Source: Pseudomonas sp. Choline-02u-1
GTDB lineage: Bacteria > Pseudomonadota > Gammaproteobacteria > Pseudomonadales > Pseudomonadaceae
Length of the DNA stretch: 64,000 nucleotides
Assembly: GCF_002836515.1 (NCBI RefSeq)
Contig: NZ_PJBC01000067.1
Location: 248,001 to 312,000, forward strand
Reading direction: 5' to 3'
The position numbers and the translations under genes were made by a program. Shown one piece after another: positions 27,094-34,708 of the stretch. Position 1 is the first letter of the stretch. Every line of letters starts with the position of its first letter. The notes below the pieces were generated by a model. It was not told where the DNA came from, made no database searches, and was given only the letters and a program-made list of their open reading frames with translations.

Positions 27094-27552
27094 ATGCCTG
27101 CTGCTGCAAAAGCCTGTCGTCTGAGAACGGGCCGAAATTCTGAAACCGGAAGAGTTTATTTACTGACCGCTGTGGTTAACCAACGTGAGCGTGTCTTTAC
27201 CAATTGGCACGACGGGAGATTAGTGGTCAACGAGTTGAGGAGGTGCAGTGAAGCCGGGTTAGCGATCTCTCTGGCTTGGGTCGTAATGCCAGACCATCTG
27301 CATTGGCTAATTGAACTTAATGAGGGCTCGCTTGCAGATTTGATGTGTCGCGTTAAATCACGAAGTTGCCAGGCATACAATCGACAACATGGTCGCCAAG
27401 GACAATTATGGCAGCGAGGGTATTACGATCGTGCCTTGAGACGAGATGAAGACCTCAAAGCCGCTGCGCTCTACGTAGTCAAGAATCCCGTGCGAGCCGG
27501 TCTGGTAGAGCGCCTTGCGGACTACCCTTTGTGGGATGCCATATGGCTCTGA
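27094..27552 (+). CDS. REP-associated tyrosine transposase (RAYT)
   Basis: The 152-residue Y1-type transposase is the kind thought to mobilise REPIN sequences. It has the HUH metal motif in VMPDHLHWLIEL and the catalytic-helix tyrosine region RSCQAYNRQ, then the conserved LWQRGYYDRALR and the C-terminal YVVKNPVRAGLVER. GGGAGG lies nine bases before ATG 27094. It is immediately followed by five REPIN-containing units. Base composition is lower in GC than the neighbours in the N-terminal half, consistent with mobile ancestry. Length is typical, and the frame is intact. Confidence 0.9.
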   Translation: MPAAAKACRLRTGRNSETGRVYLLTAVVNQRERVFTNWHDGRLVVNELRRCSEAGLAISLAWVVMPDHLHWLIELNEGSLADLMCRVKSRSCQAYNRQHGRQGQLWQRGYYDRALRRDEDLKAAALYVVKNPVRAGLVERLADYPLWDAIWL

Positions 27553-27553
27553 A

Positions 27554-28339
27554 GATCAAAGGATCGCAGCCTTCGGCAGCTCCTACAGGTGAACCGTATT
27601 TCAAAGGTAGGAGCTGCCGAAGGCTGCGATCTTTTGGGATTTCAAGACGCCTTGCCCGGTGTGCCTTGCGAACCGGCTTGGTGGCGCGTTTGGGGGATTA
27701 CCCTGGGTGAATGCCATATGGTTTCTGAAGATCAAAGGATCGCAGCCTTCGGCAGCTCCTACAGGTGAACCGTATTTCAAAGGTAGGAGCTGCCGAAGGC
27801 TGCGATCTTCATGGACCTCACACACGCCTTGCCCGGTGTGCCTTGCGAGCCGAGTGGTGGCGCGTTTGGGGGATTACCCTGGGTGAATGCCATATGGCTC
27901 TGAAGATCAAAGGATCGCAGCCTTCGGCAGCTCCTACAGGTGAACCGTATTTCAAAGGTAGGAGCTGCCGAAGGCTGCGATCTTCACGGATATCAAACAC
28001 GCCTTGCCCGGTGTGCCTTGCGAGCCGAGTGGTGGCGCGTTTGGGGGATTACCCTGGATGAATGCCATATGGCTCTGAAGATCAAAGGATCGCAGCCTTC
28101 GGCAGCTCCTACAGGTGAACCGTATTTCAAAGGTAGGAGCTGCCGAAGGCTGCGATCTTCATGGACCTCACACACGCCTTGCCCGGTGTGCCTTGCGAGC
28201 CGAGTGGTGGCGCGTTTGGGGGATTACCCTGGGTGAATGCCATATGGTTTCTCAAGATCAAAGGATCGCAGCCTTCGGCAGCTCCTACAGATGAACCGTA
28301 TTTCAAAGGTAGGAGCTGCCGAAGGCTGCGATCTTTTGC
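27554..28339. repeat. Five tandem 175-bp units, each a REPIN plus a decayed RAYT 3' end
   Basis: Unit starts are 27554, 27730, 27905, 28080 and 28256 (period 175-176). Each begins GATCAAAGGATCGCAGCC and contains the inverted REP pair CTTCGGCAGCTCCTACAG and GTAGGAGCTGCCGAAG around an 18-base loop, ending GGCTGCGATCTT. After a short spacer comes CTTGCCCGGTGTGCCTTGCG. About 60 bases then match the last 62 bases of the transposase gene, ending GAATGCCATATGG and, in three of the copies, the same CTCTGA stop. The final unit stops after the REPIN, 8 bases before the next gene's stop. Confidence 0.93.
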
Positions 28340-28346
28340 TGTTGAT

Positions 28347-29084
28347 TCAGGCTTGCCCTTTGGCCTGCTGTTCCAGATGCACCTGCAGATCCGGATCGAT
28401 GCGTAACGCTGCAGCGAGTTCATCCAGATAGCTGCGTTCGGCGGCCTGTTGATCGTCGACCAGCATGATGCTGGCCAGATACATTTCGGCGGCTACAGCC
28501 GGATCGCCATTAGCCGATTGCGCGACTTCACCGGCATCCAGCGGTTTGGCAACTTCGGCGTCGAGCCATTGTTGCAATTGCGGATCGGCGGTGTGTTTGC
28601 CGATTTCGCTACTGATCAGATGCTTTTCTGCATCGTCTATACGCCCGTCAGCCTTAGCGGCGGCGATCAAGGCGCGCAGCACCGCGTGGCTGTGAGTTTC
28701 GATTTGCGGGCCGGCGAGCAGGTCGGCGGTTTGTGGCAGTTCCTGCGGCGCCTTGCTCGCCTGGCTGCGTTGCCAGGCTTGATACGCCTGGTAGGCCATC
28801 ATGCCCAGCGACGCGAGGGCCGCGTAATTGGTGCCCCCGGAACGACTTCGGCTGCCACCGCCTAGGGCACTTCCCAAGCCGCCACCGCCGAGCAGGCCAC
28901 CGAGTAAACCACCGAGGCCGCCGAGGCCACCCGAAGCAGTCGCACCACCCGCTCCAGTCTGACTGCCGCCGCCCAACAGGCCACCGAGCAATCCGCCCAG
29001 ACCGTCACCGGCCGAAGCGCCACGCTGTTGTCCCGCCGAGGCCTGGCCTCGCAGCAGTTGTTCAAGCAAATCGCTGGTGTTCAT
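28347..29084 (-). CDS. DUF533 (YebE/TerB-like) protein
   Basis: The 245-residue protein has a Gly/Leu-rich low-complexity region (about 27-85, repeats of LGGLLGG), then one short membrane-like helix (AALASLGMMAYQAYQAW). The C-terminal TerB-like helical domain holds VLRALIAAAKADGRIDDAEK and AERSYLDELAAALRIDP, with conserved acidic residues that could bind metal. Members are inner-membrane proteins of unknown role. ATG 29084 is followed upstream by an AGGTTAAC leader. Its 3' end abuts the REPIN array. Confidence 0.85.
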   Translation of the reverse strand: MNTSDLLEQLLRGQASAGQQRGASAGDGLGGLLGGLLGGGSQTGAGGATASGGLGGLGGLLGGLLGGGGLGSALGGGSRSRSGGTNYAALASLGMMAYQAYQAWQRSQASKAPQELPQTADLLAGPQIETHSHAVLRALIAAAKADGRIDDAEKHLISSEIGKHTADPQLQQWLDAEVAKPLDAGEVAQSANGDPAVAAEMYLASIMLVDDQQAAERSYLDELAAALRIDPDLQVHLEQQAKGQA

Positions 29085-29344
29085 GACGTTAACCTCCGAG
29101 GCCCCGGCCTGATTGCGTCAAGCAACGATAGACCGACGCGGCCATAGCGCCAGCACCGTTTGGCTGACGCCGGGTCACCGTTGAAATCGCACCCGAGAAA
29201 TTTTCCGCGAGCCAGCTAAGATTCATGGGTGGTGAACCTTATCCCGGCGAAACCGGTCGATAGCTGCAACCCGACCCGGTTTGCCGACGCCCTTTCTGAC
29301 GATGGGCGATACCCGGCTTGCTTCACTTTCTGGAGAACGCCCCC

Positions 29345-30067
29345 GTGATATCCACCGTACACATCGCCAGGCTCAAAGCATGGGGCGCCCATGGTTTTAC
29401 CGCGACCGGCGTGGTCACAGCCTTCCTTGCCACCCTCGCCCTGCTGGAAAACCAGCCAATCCATTGCCTGATGTGGCTGGGCGTGGCGCTGATCGTCGAC
29501 GGCCTCGACGGCGCTCTGGCGCGCAAGGTCAATGTGCAATCGGTGTTGCCGAGTTTCGACGGTTCGATCCTCGATCTGGTCATCGATTACCTGACTTATG
29601 TATTCATCCCGGCATTGTTTATCTACCGCTACATTCCCCTGCCCGATTACACCCTGCTGCTGACGGTGTCGGTGATTCTGGTGTCGTCGCTGTTCTGCTT
29701 CTGCAACGTCAACATGAAGAGCAAGGACAACTACTTTGTCGGCTTCCCGGCGGCCTGGAACGTGGTTGCATTGTGTCTGTACATCATCGGCCCGGGGCCG
29801 TGGATTACCTTTCTCACCGTGATCGGTCTGGCATTGCTGACGGTGACGCGGATGAAGTTCCTGCACCCGTTCCGCGTGCGCCGCTTCATGCCGATCAATA
29901 TTGCGGTGACGGCGATCTGGCTGTTGTGCAGCTTGTCGCTGGTGCTCAATCACCCGGTGATCAATCCGTTGGTGATGGGTTTGTGGCTGCTGATGTCGGC
30001 TTACTTTCTGGGGATCTGCATCTGGCGCACGGCGCTGGAGTGGTTTGACCGGCCTCAGATGAAATAG
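29345..30067 (+). CDS. pcs: Phosphatidylcholine synthase (CDP-alcohol phosphatidyltransferase)
   Basis: The 240-residue inner-membrane enzyme condenses choline with CDP-diacylglycerol to make phosphatidylcholine. The CDP-alcohol phosphotransferase signature is present as DGLDGALARKVN, followed by FDGSILDLVIDY, with the aspartates that bind the metal. About eight hydrophobic segments follow the family pattern. I choose GTG 29345 because GGAGA lies eight bases upstream; a TTG start 27 bases earlier is possible. The gene is monocistronic and its 3' end is followed by a REP doublet. A carnitine-linked operon elsewhere in the window fits a choline-using lifestyle. Confidence 0.88.
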   Translation: MISTVHIARLKAWGAHGFTATGVVTAFLATLALLENQPIHCLMWLGVALIVDGLDGALARKVNVQSVLPSFDGSILDLVIDYLTYVFIPALFIYRYIPLPDYTLLLTVSVILVSSLFCFCNVNMKSKDNYFVGFPAAWNVVALCLYIIGPGPWITFLTVIGLALLTVTRMKFLHPFRVRRFMPINIAVTAIWLLCSLSLVLNHPVINPLVMGLWLLMSAYFLGICIWRTALEWFDRPQMK

Positions 30068-30090
30068 GAATCCGGACTGAAATGCAGGTC

Positions 30091-30180
30091 CTGTGGGGGC
30101 GGGCTTGCCCGCGAATGCGGTGTGTCAGTCAACACACAAACCGCCTGATGCACCGCATTCGCGAGCAAGCCCACTTGCAC
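30091..30180. repeat. REP doublet after pcs
   Basis: Inverted REP copies GTGGGGGCGGGCTTGCCCGC and GCGAGCAAGCCCACTTGCAC flank a 40-base centre. They lie between pcs and the convergent methyltransferase gene. Confidence 0.85.
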
Positions 30181-30209
30181 ATTCGATTGTCGTACTGACG
30201 AATCGAACA

Positions 30210-31022
30210 TCAGCGCTTGGTAATCACCACCTCCAGATACTCACTCGGCACCACCAGCGATTGCTCTCCCGCCCGATTCGATCGGCTGAGCAACTCTGTC
30301 AAATCATTCTCCAGCGCCTGCCCGGCCTCGGGCGACAGCACCGCAAATGCCTTGTGCACTGGCCCATACCAGTGCCGAAAGATGTCAATGAAATGCGCCG
30401 CCGACCGGTAGCGGAAGTTGAAATGGCTGCGCGTCACGCGCACGACAAAATCGCGATCATCGAAATGTTTGTGCAGCCACGCATCCGAGCCCCAGTTCGA
30501 TGGAGGCTGAGCAACTGCGGGCGGGGGCAGATGCTGGCCGAGAATTTTGAACATCTGGCCGACAAAGCCCTCCGGCGTCCAGTTGGCCATACCGATCCGT
30601 CCGCCGCGACGACAGACTCGCCCCAACTCAGTCGCTGCGGTCACCTGATCGGGTGCAAACATCACGCCGAAAGTGGACAGTACGGCGTCGTAGCTTTCAT
30701 CGGGAAAAGGCAGTGCCTCGGCATCGGCCACCTGAAAAATCACCTCCAGATGCTCGGCCCGGGCGCGGTCCTGGCCACGCTCCAGCAAAGCCGCCACATA
30801 ATCGGTCGAGGTCACCACACAACCGCGCCGCGCCGCCGCCAGAGTTGCGTTGCCGTTACCGGCGGCGACATCCAGCACTTCCTCATCGCAGCGCAGATCG
30901 CAAGCCTCGGCGAGGCTTTCGCCGACGATTTGCAACGTGGTGCCGATCACGGCGTAGTCGCCACTGGCCCAAGCGACTTTCTGACGTTCCTTCAGGGCAG
31001 TGAGATCAATCGGGGTACTCAT
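30210..31022 (-). CDS. Class I SAM-dependent methyltransferase
   Basis: The 270-residue protein has the Rossmann-type SAM site VLDVAAGNGNATLAAA (motif I), ADAEALPFPDESYDAVLS (motifs II/III) and LGRVCRRGGRIGMANW. It is a UbiE/phosphatidylethanolamine-methyltransferase-like type, but the acceptor is unknown. ATG 31022 with GGAG nine bases upstream is chosen; the open frame extending to 31454 carries no ribosome site. The neighbouring pcs gene makes a lipid substrate imaginable, though that is speculation. Confidence 0.83.
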   Translation of the reverse strand: MSTPIDLTALKERQKVAWASGDYAVIGTTLQIVGESLAEACDLRCDEEVLDVAAGNGNATLAAARRGCVVTSTDYVAALLERGQDRARAEHLEVIFQVADAEALPFPDESYDAVLSTFGVMFAPDQVTAATELGRVCRRGGRIGMANWTPEGFVGQMFKILGQHLPPPAVAQPPSNWGSDAWLHKHFDDRDFVVRVTRSHFNFRYRSAAHFIDIFRHWYGPVHKAFAVLSPEAGQALENDLTELLSRSNRAGEQSLVVPSEYLEVVITKR

Positions 31023-31252
31023 GACAGCGAGCTCCGTGGCAGAGAGAATGCACAGGCGTCGACGCGGCCCGTGCTTGCTCACTATCGCGCCGAGGCTGCC
31101 CGGCGTCCCTGTCAATCGTCCGGCAACCCCGTAAACCGGGCACTTTGCCGATGAGCGGCGGGGATCTGTCAAGCGCCTGATACACCTTGCGCATTGCCAC
31201 CGCCGCTGGATTGGTTTCTGATGCCGGCTCGCCTCAGGAAAGGACTCGACCG

Positions 31253-31714
31253 ATGTCACTTCAACTCGACTGGCTCGCCGCACACATGCAGCACAGCGAT
31301 CGCTACGCGGCATGGATTCATCATCAATTTCATTACGAGTATGTCGACCAACCCTTGGCTCAATGGCAGCGGGAATTTGCCGAAGGCCAAAGCAATGGCG
31401 ACTGGTCGTGCCTGATTGCCATCGACGGTGAACGGCTGCTCGGCGGCGCAGCACTGGCGCGCGATGACCTCGCTGATCGAGCCGATCTCGGCCCTTGGCT
31501 GGCCTGCGTATTCGTTGATCCCCAGGCGCGTGGTCAAGGCCTGGCCGAGCGGTTGATTGAAGGGATATGCGAAGAGGCGAAAAAACGAGGAGTGGCGCGC
31601 CTGTATCTGCACACGCAGGACAAACACGACTACTACAACAGACGCGGCTGGCAGGTCCTGCAGCATTTTCAAGCGTGGGACAAAACGCAATGGCTCATGG
31701 TCCGCGACCTTTGA
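31253..31714 (+). CDS. GNAT-family N-acetyltransferase
   Basis: The 153-residue protein has the GNAT acetyl-CoA pattern: the strand LACVFVDPQARGQGLAERL (motif A, with the RGQGLA pyrophosphate loop) and the C-terminal YLHTQDKHDYYNRRGW motif B. ATG 31253 has AGGAAAGGA upstream. The substrate is not predictable. The 5' arm of a terminator stem lies inside its last codons. Confidence 0.87.
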   Translation: MSLQLDWLAAHMQHSDRYAAWIHHQFHYEYVDQPLAQWQREFAEGQSNGDWSCLIAIDGERLLGGAALARDDLADRADLGPWLACVFVDPQARGQGLAERLIEGICEEAKKRGVARLYLHTQDKHDYYNRRGWQVLQHFQAWDKTQWLMVRDL

Positions 31715-31730
31715 GCCATTGCGTTGTTTT
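31686..31730. terminator. Terminator whose 5' arm overlaps the GNAT coding end
   Basis: CGCAATGGCTCA (31686-31697, within the last codons) pairs perfectly with TGAGCCATTGCG (31712-31723), followed by TTGTTTT. On the other strand AAAACAACGC precedes the stem and ACGTTTTG-like sequence follows, so it can also end the convergent DipZ-like transcript. Confidence 0.85.
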
Positions 31731-31732
31731 GA

Positions 31733-32944
31733 TCAGGCGGCCGGTGCCTTGGCCTCTTCCAGCAACTGCTTGATCATGTGTTCCTGCGCCTCATAGCGAC
31801 CTTCGCCGAAGTGGCTGTAGCGCACCTGGCCCTTGGCGTCGATCAGGTAATGCGCCGGCCAGTATTGGTTGTCGAAGTTGCGCCAGATCGCGTAGTCGTT
31901 GTCGATGGCCACCGGATAGGTGATGCCGAGTTTTTTCACCTGATCCTTGACGTTGTCGATGATGCGCTCATAGCCGTATTCGGGGGTGTGTACGCCGATG
32001 ACCACCAGTCCATCCTTCGCGTATTTCTTCGCCCACTCTTTGACGTACGGCAGGGTGTGCTGGCAGTTGATGCAGTCGTAGGTCCAGAAGTCCACCAACA
32101 CCACTTTGCCGCGCAGGGATTCGGCGCTCAGCTCTGGTGAGTTGAGCCATTGCACAGCGCCGGCAAGCGACGGCATCGGGCCCTGAGCTTCGTCCATCAT
32201 CGAGTCGGCGCGGACTTTGCTGACAAAGTAGTCGACCACTTTCGGCACGTTTTCCAGGACGTTTTTCTCCACGCTGGCCACGCCTTCGGACGAGGTATTG
32301 GCGAGCAGGGATTTGTCCGCGCCCGTCGCAATCACCGCGACCGTAGCGAGCACCGCCACCCCGGCACCACGGCGCAACCAGCCGCTGAACGGGATCGACG
32401 GTTTCAGCCGATTGACCAACCCGCGCCCGGCGAAAATCAGCGTACCCAAGGACAAGGCGCTGCCGGCGCCGTAAGCCAGCAGCAACAGGCTGGTCTGGGC
32501 ATTTGCGCCTTGCAGCATCGCGCCGGTGAGAATCACGCCGAGGATCGGCCCGGCACACGGCGCCCACAGCAGACCGGTGGCGACACCGAGCATGATCGAG
32601 CCCATCGGTCCTGCACGTTTACGTGTGTCCTGATCGAGACGGTTGCCCAGCGCGACAAAGGGGCGGGTCAGCCAGTCGCCGACGCGGGCCGAGATCAGTG
32701 ACAGGGCGAACAGCGCCATCACCAACAGAGCAATGTGGCGGCTGGTGTTGCTGGCCTGAATCACCCACTCGCTGCTGACCACGGCGAGGCTTGCGATCAG
32801 CGCGAAGGTGAGTGCCATGCCGCCGAGGGTCGGCAGGATTGAGGAGCGTGTGCGGTTGGCGCCAGCGAACAGAAACGGCACCACCGGCAAGATGCAGGGA
32901 CTGAGGATGGTCAGCAGACCGCCGAGAAATGCGATGAGGTACAT
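31733..32944 (-). CDS. DipZ-like CcdA-thioredoxin fusion protein
   Basis: The 403-residue protein carries electrons across the inner membrane for extracytoplasmic thiol reduction. The N-terminal CcdA-like part (about 1-185) has six membrane segments with the redox cysteines in SPCILP (Cys17) and APCAGP. One more membrane segment (about 195-215) leads to a periplasmic TlpA/AhpC-like thioredoxin domain (about 255-390) with the active site FWTYDCINCQHT (Cys291 and Cys294). The CINC motif matches DipZ-type proteins rather than classical DsbD. The start has AAGGTGACC upstream. It shares the bidirectional terminator at 31686. Confidence 0.9.
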   Translation of the reverse strand: MYLIAFLGGLLTILSPCILPVVPFLFAGANRTRSSILPTLGGMALTFALIASLAVVSSEWVIQASNTSRHIALLVMALFALSLISARVGDWLTRPFVALGNRLDQDTRKRAGPMGSIMLGVATGLLWAPCAGPILGVILTGAMLQGANAQTSLLLLAYGAGSALSLGTLIFAGRGLVNRLKPSIPFSGWLRRGAGVAVLATVAVIATGADKSLLANTSSEGVASVEKNVLENVPKVVDYFVSKVRADSMMDEAQGPMPSLAGAVQWLNSPELSAESLRGKVVLVDFWTYDCINCQHTLPYVKEWAKKYAKDGLVVIGVHTPEYGYERIIDNVKDQVKKLGITYPVAIDNDYAIWRNFDNQYWPAHYLIDAKGQVRYSHFGEGRYEAQEHMIKQLLEEAKAPAA

Positions 32945-33034
32945 AAGTGGTCACCTTGAAATGGGGGCTGGACACGCAACCGGACAGCGAGGAGAAACAC
33001 CCCCCTCGCTAGCCTGTTTTGTTAACGCCGTGGC

Positions 33035-33373
33035 TCATGCGCTCTGGCCATCCAGCCATTGCCCCTGGGGCGTGCGACTGGCACCGTTTTCCGCGACCAG
33101 TTGGCCCTGAGGTGTACGGCTGGAACCATCAGCAGCAACCATCTGGCCCTGCGGCGTGCGGCTCGACCCATCAGCAGCAACCATCTGACCTTGCGGCGTG
33201 CGGCTGAAGCCGTCAGCGGCGATCAGTGCATCACTGCCCTCCTTCGCCACTGTGGTCAGCTGGAAGCATATGCTGCTGGCGCAACTGCTCTGCTCTACGG
33301 CACTGTTGGCGTGGGCGGCGGCGCCGGTGAAAGCGAAGGCTGCGGCAGTCAAAAAGCGCGAGACGTTGTTCAT
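33035..33373 (-). CDS. Secreted 14-residue-repeat (RTPQGQ) protein
   Basis: The 112-residue protein has a signal peptide (MNNVSRFLTAAAFAFTGAAAHA) and a short segment with two cysteines (SSCASSICFQ). It then has four tandem 14-residue repeats with the pattern ADGxSRTPQGQxVA, the last diverged (ENGASRTPQGQWLD). The underlying DNA repeats have a 42-base period between about 33050 and 33220. It is likely periplasmic or surface exposed. I do not recognise a function. It is on the same strand as, and upstream neighbour to, a DUF2790 gene; both lie close to a two-component system. Confidence 0.72.
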   Translation of the reverse strand: MNNVSRFLTAAAFAFTGAAAHANSAVEQSSCASSICFQLTTVAKEGSDALIAADGFSRTPQGQMVAADGSSRTPQGQMVAADGSSRTPQGQLVAENGASRTPQGQWLDGQSA

Positions 33374-33406
33374 GGCAAAACTCCTTGCAGAAAAAGTAGG
33401 GATGGC

Positions 33407-33670
33407 TCAGTTCTGGTTGTTGCAGCCTTCAGCGAATTTGCTGTAATCGAGCTCGCGGGTTTTGCCGGCAGAATCGAGGTAGGTCATGCGCGCCTCGGTG
33501 ATGCCACAAGTCACCGAGGTGTCCTCAGTCATCGACAGCACTTTCTTGATATCCAGATGGGTGCCGTAGGTGTAGGTTTGCCGGCTGACGTCAGCTTCGG
33601 CGTGGGCCGACAGGGTGCAGATGTTCAGCGCGGCGAACAGGCAAGCGGCGACTACGGATTTGTTGATCAT
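33407..33670 (-). CDS. DUF2790 secreted protein
   Basis: The 87-residue protein has a signal peptide (to AHA near residue 23) and the Pseudomonas-specific DUF2790 domain (QTYTYGTHLDIKKVL, two cysteines in VTCGI and EGCNN that could form a disulfide, and ARMTYLDSAGKTRELDY). A good ribosome site (GAGGACACCACC) precedes ATG 33670. DUF2790 genes are often metal- or two-component-regulated. This one is divergent from the response-regulator gene, with paired inverted repeats between them. Confidence 0.85.
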   Translation of the reverse strand: MINKSVVAACLFAALNICTLSAHAEADVSRQTYTYGTHLDIKKVLSMTEDTSVTCGITEARMTYLDSAGKTRELDYSKFAEGCNNQN

Positions 33671-33791
33671 GGTGGTGTCCTCAAGGCTTCAGTGGGTTTG
33701 AGCCGAGGCGGTCTGTGTGTGCCTCGATGGAGCCTATTTGAGGCTCTCGAGGTATCGCGTCTGTGTCAGGAAAGGACGAGAATCACTCGTT

Positions 33792-33898
33792 GTGTATCCA
33801 CGCCGCGTGTAGATACACAGCGATACAAAACCCGCAGAAAATCGCGTTTTTGCGTCGGCGTGTATCCGCCGTTGCGGCAGATACACTGCAATACAAAG
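33792..33898. promoter_or_regulatory. Two identical-form operator candidates between DUF2790 and the two-component genes
   Basis: GTGTATC-N13-GATACAC occurs at 33792-33818 and again at 33860-33886, each a perfect 7-bp inverted repeat. Both are followed by a third half site in the same relative place (GATACAAAA at 33822, AATACAAAG at 33890). The two blocks are 68 bases apart. Their place in the 297-base divergent region fits binding sites for the OmpR-type regulator encoded 70 bases downstream. Confidence 0.65.
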
Positions 33899-33967
33899 GC
33901 AGGCAGGCGTGCAGTTCACGGCGCTATAGACTGCACGGCATTCCCCCTTTGACAGAGGCTTGAACCG

Positions 33968-34708
33968 ATGGAACATGTCGATCACATTCTCATCGTCGAC
34001 GACGACCGCGAGATCCGTGAGCTGGTAGGCAACTACCTGAAGAAAAACGGCCTGCGCACGACAGTGGTCGCCGATGGCCGGCAGATGCGCAGCTTCCTTG
34101 ATGCCAACACCGTCGACCTGATCGTGCTCGATATCATGATGCCGGGCGACGATGGCCTGCAGCTGTGCCGCGAATTGCGAGTCGGCAAACACAAGGCGAC
34201 GCCGGTGCTGATGCTCACCGCGCGCAACGATGAAACCGACCGCATCATCGGCCTGGAAATGGGCGCCGACGATTACCTGACCAAACCCTTCGCCGCCCGT
34301 GAACTGCTGGCGCGGATCAACGCCGTGTTGCGCCGCACGCGTATGTTGCCGCCGAATCTGGTGGTCACCGAAGCCGGACGCCTGCTGGCATTCGGTCGTT
34401 GGCAACTGGACACCTCGGCCCGGCACTTGCTCGACAGCGACGGCACCATGGTGGCCCTCAGTGGCGCCGAATACCGCCTGCTGCGGGTATTTCTCGACCA
34501 TCCGCAACGGGTGCTCAGCCGTGACCAATTGCTCAACCTGACCCAGGGACGCGAAGCCGATCTGTTCGACCGTTCCATCGATCTGCTGGTCAGCCGCCTG
34601 CGTCAGCGTCTGCTCGACGATGCCCGCGAGCCGGCTTACATCAAGACCGTGCGCAGTGAAGGTTACGTGTTTTCACTGCCGGTCGAACTGCTCGGGGCGT
34701 CGGCATGA
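33968..34708 (+). CDS. OmpR-family response regulator
   Basis: The 246-residue regulator has a receiver domain (1-120; acidic pocket in IVDDDRE, phospho-acceptor Asp in IVLDIMMPG, and Thr/Lys in MLTARND and YLTKPF). A C-terminal winged helix (about 140-235) follows, with SGAEYRLLRVFLDHP, SVDLLVSRLR-like recognition region and IKTVRSEGYVF. It overlaps the histidine kinase gene by four bases, forming an operon. The paired inverted repeats upstream suggest it controls itself and the divergent DUF2790 gene. Confidence 0.93.
   Translation: MEHVDHILIVDDDREIRELVGNYLKKNGLRTTVVADGRQMRSFLDANTVDLIVLDIMMPGDDGLQLCRELRVGKHKATPVLMLTARNDETDRIIGLEMGADDYLTKPFAARELLARINAVLRRTRMLPPNLVVTEAGRLLAFGRWQLDTSARHLLDSDGTMVALSGAEYRLLRVFLDHPQRVLSRDQLLNLTQGREADLFDRSIDLLVSRLRQRLLDDAREPAYIKTVRSEGYVFSLPVELLGASA

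Noticed and set aside
27554..28339. Small proteins of 60-98 residues encoded in the REPIN units (both strands)
   Set aside because: They repeat with the unit and have no ribosome site; the resemblance to the transposase C terminus is explained by decayed copies.
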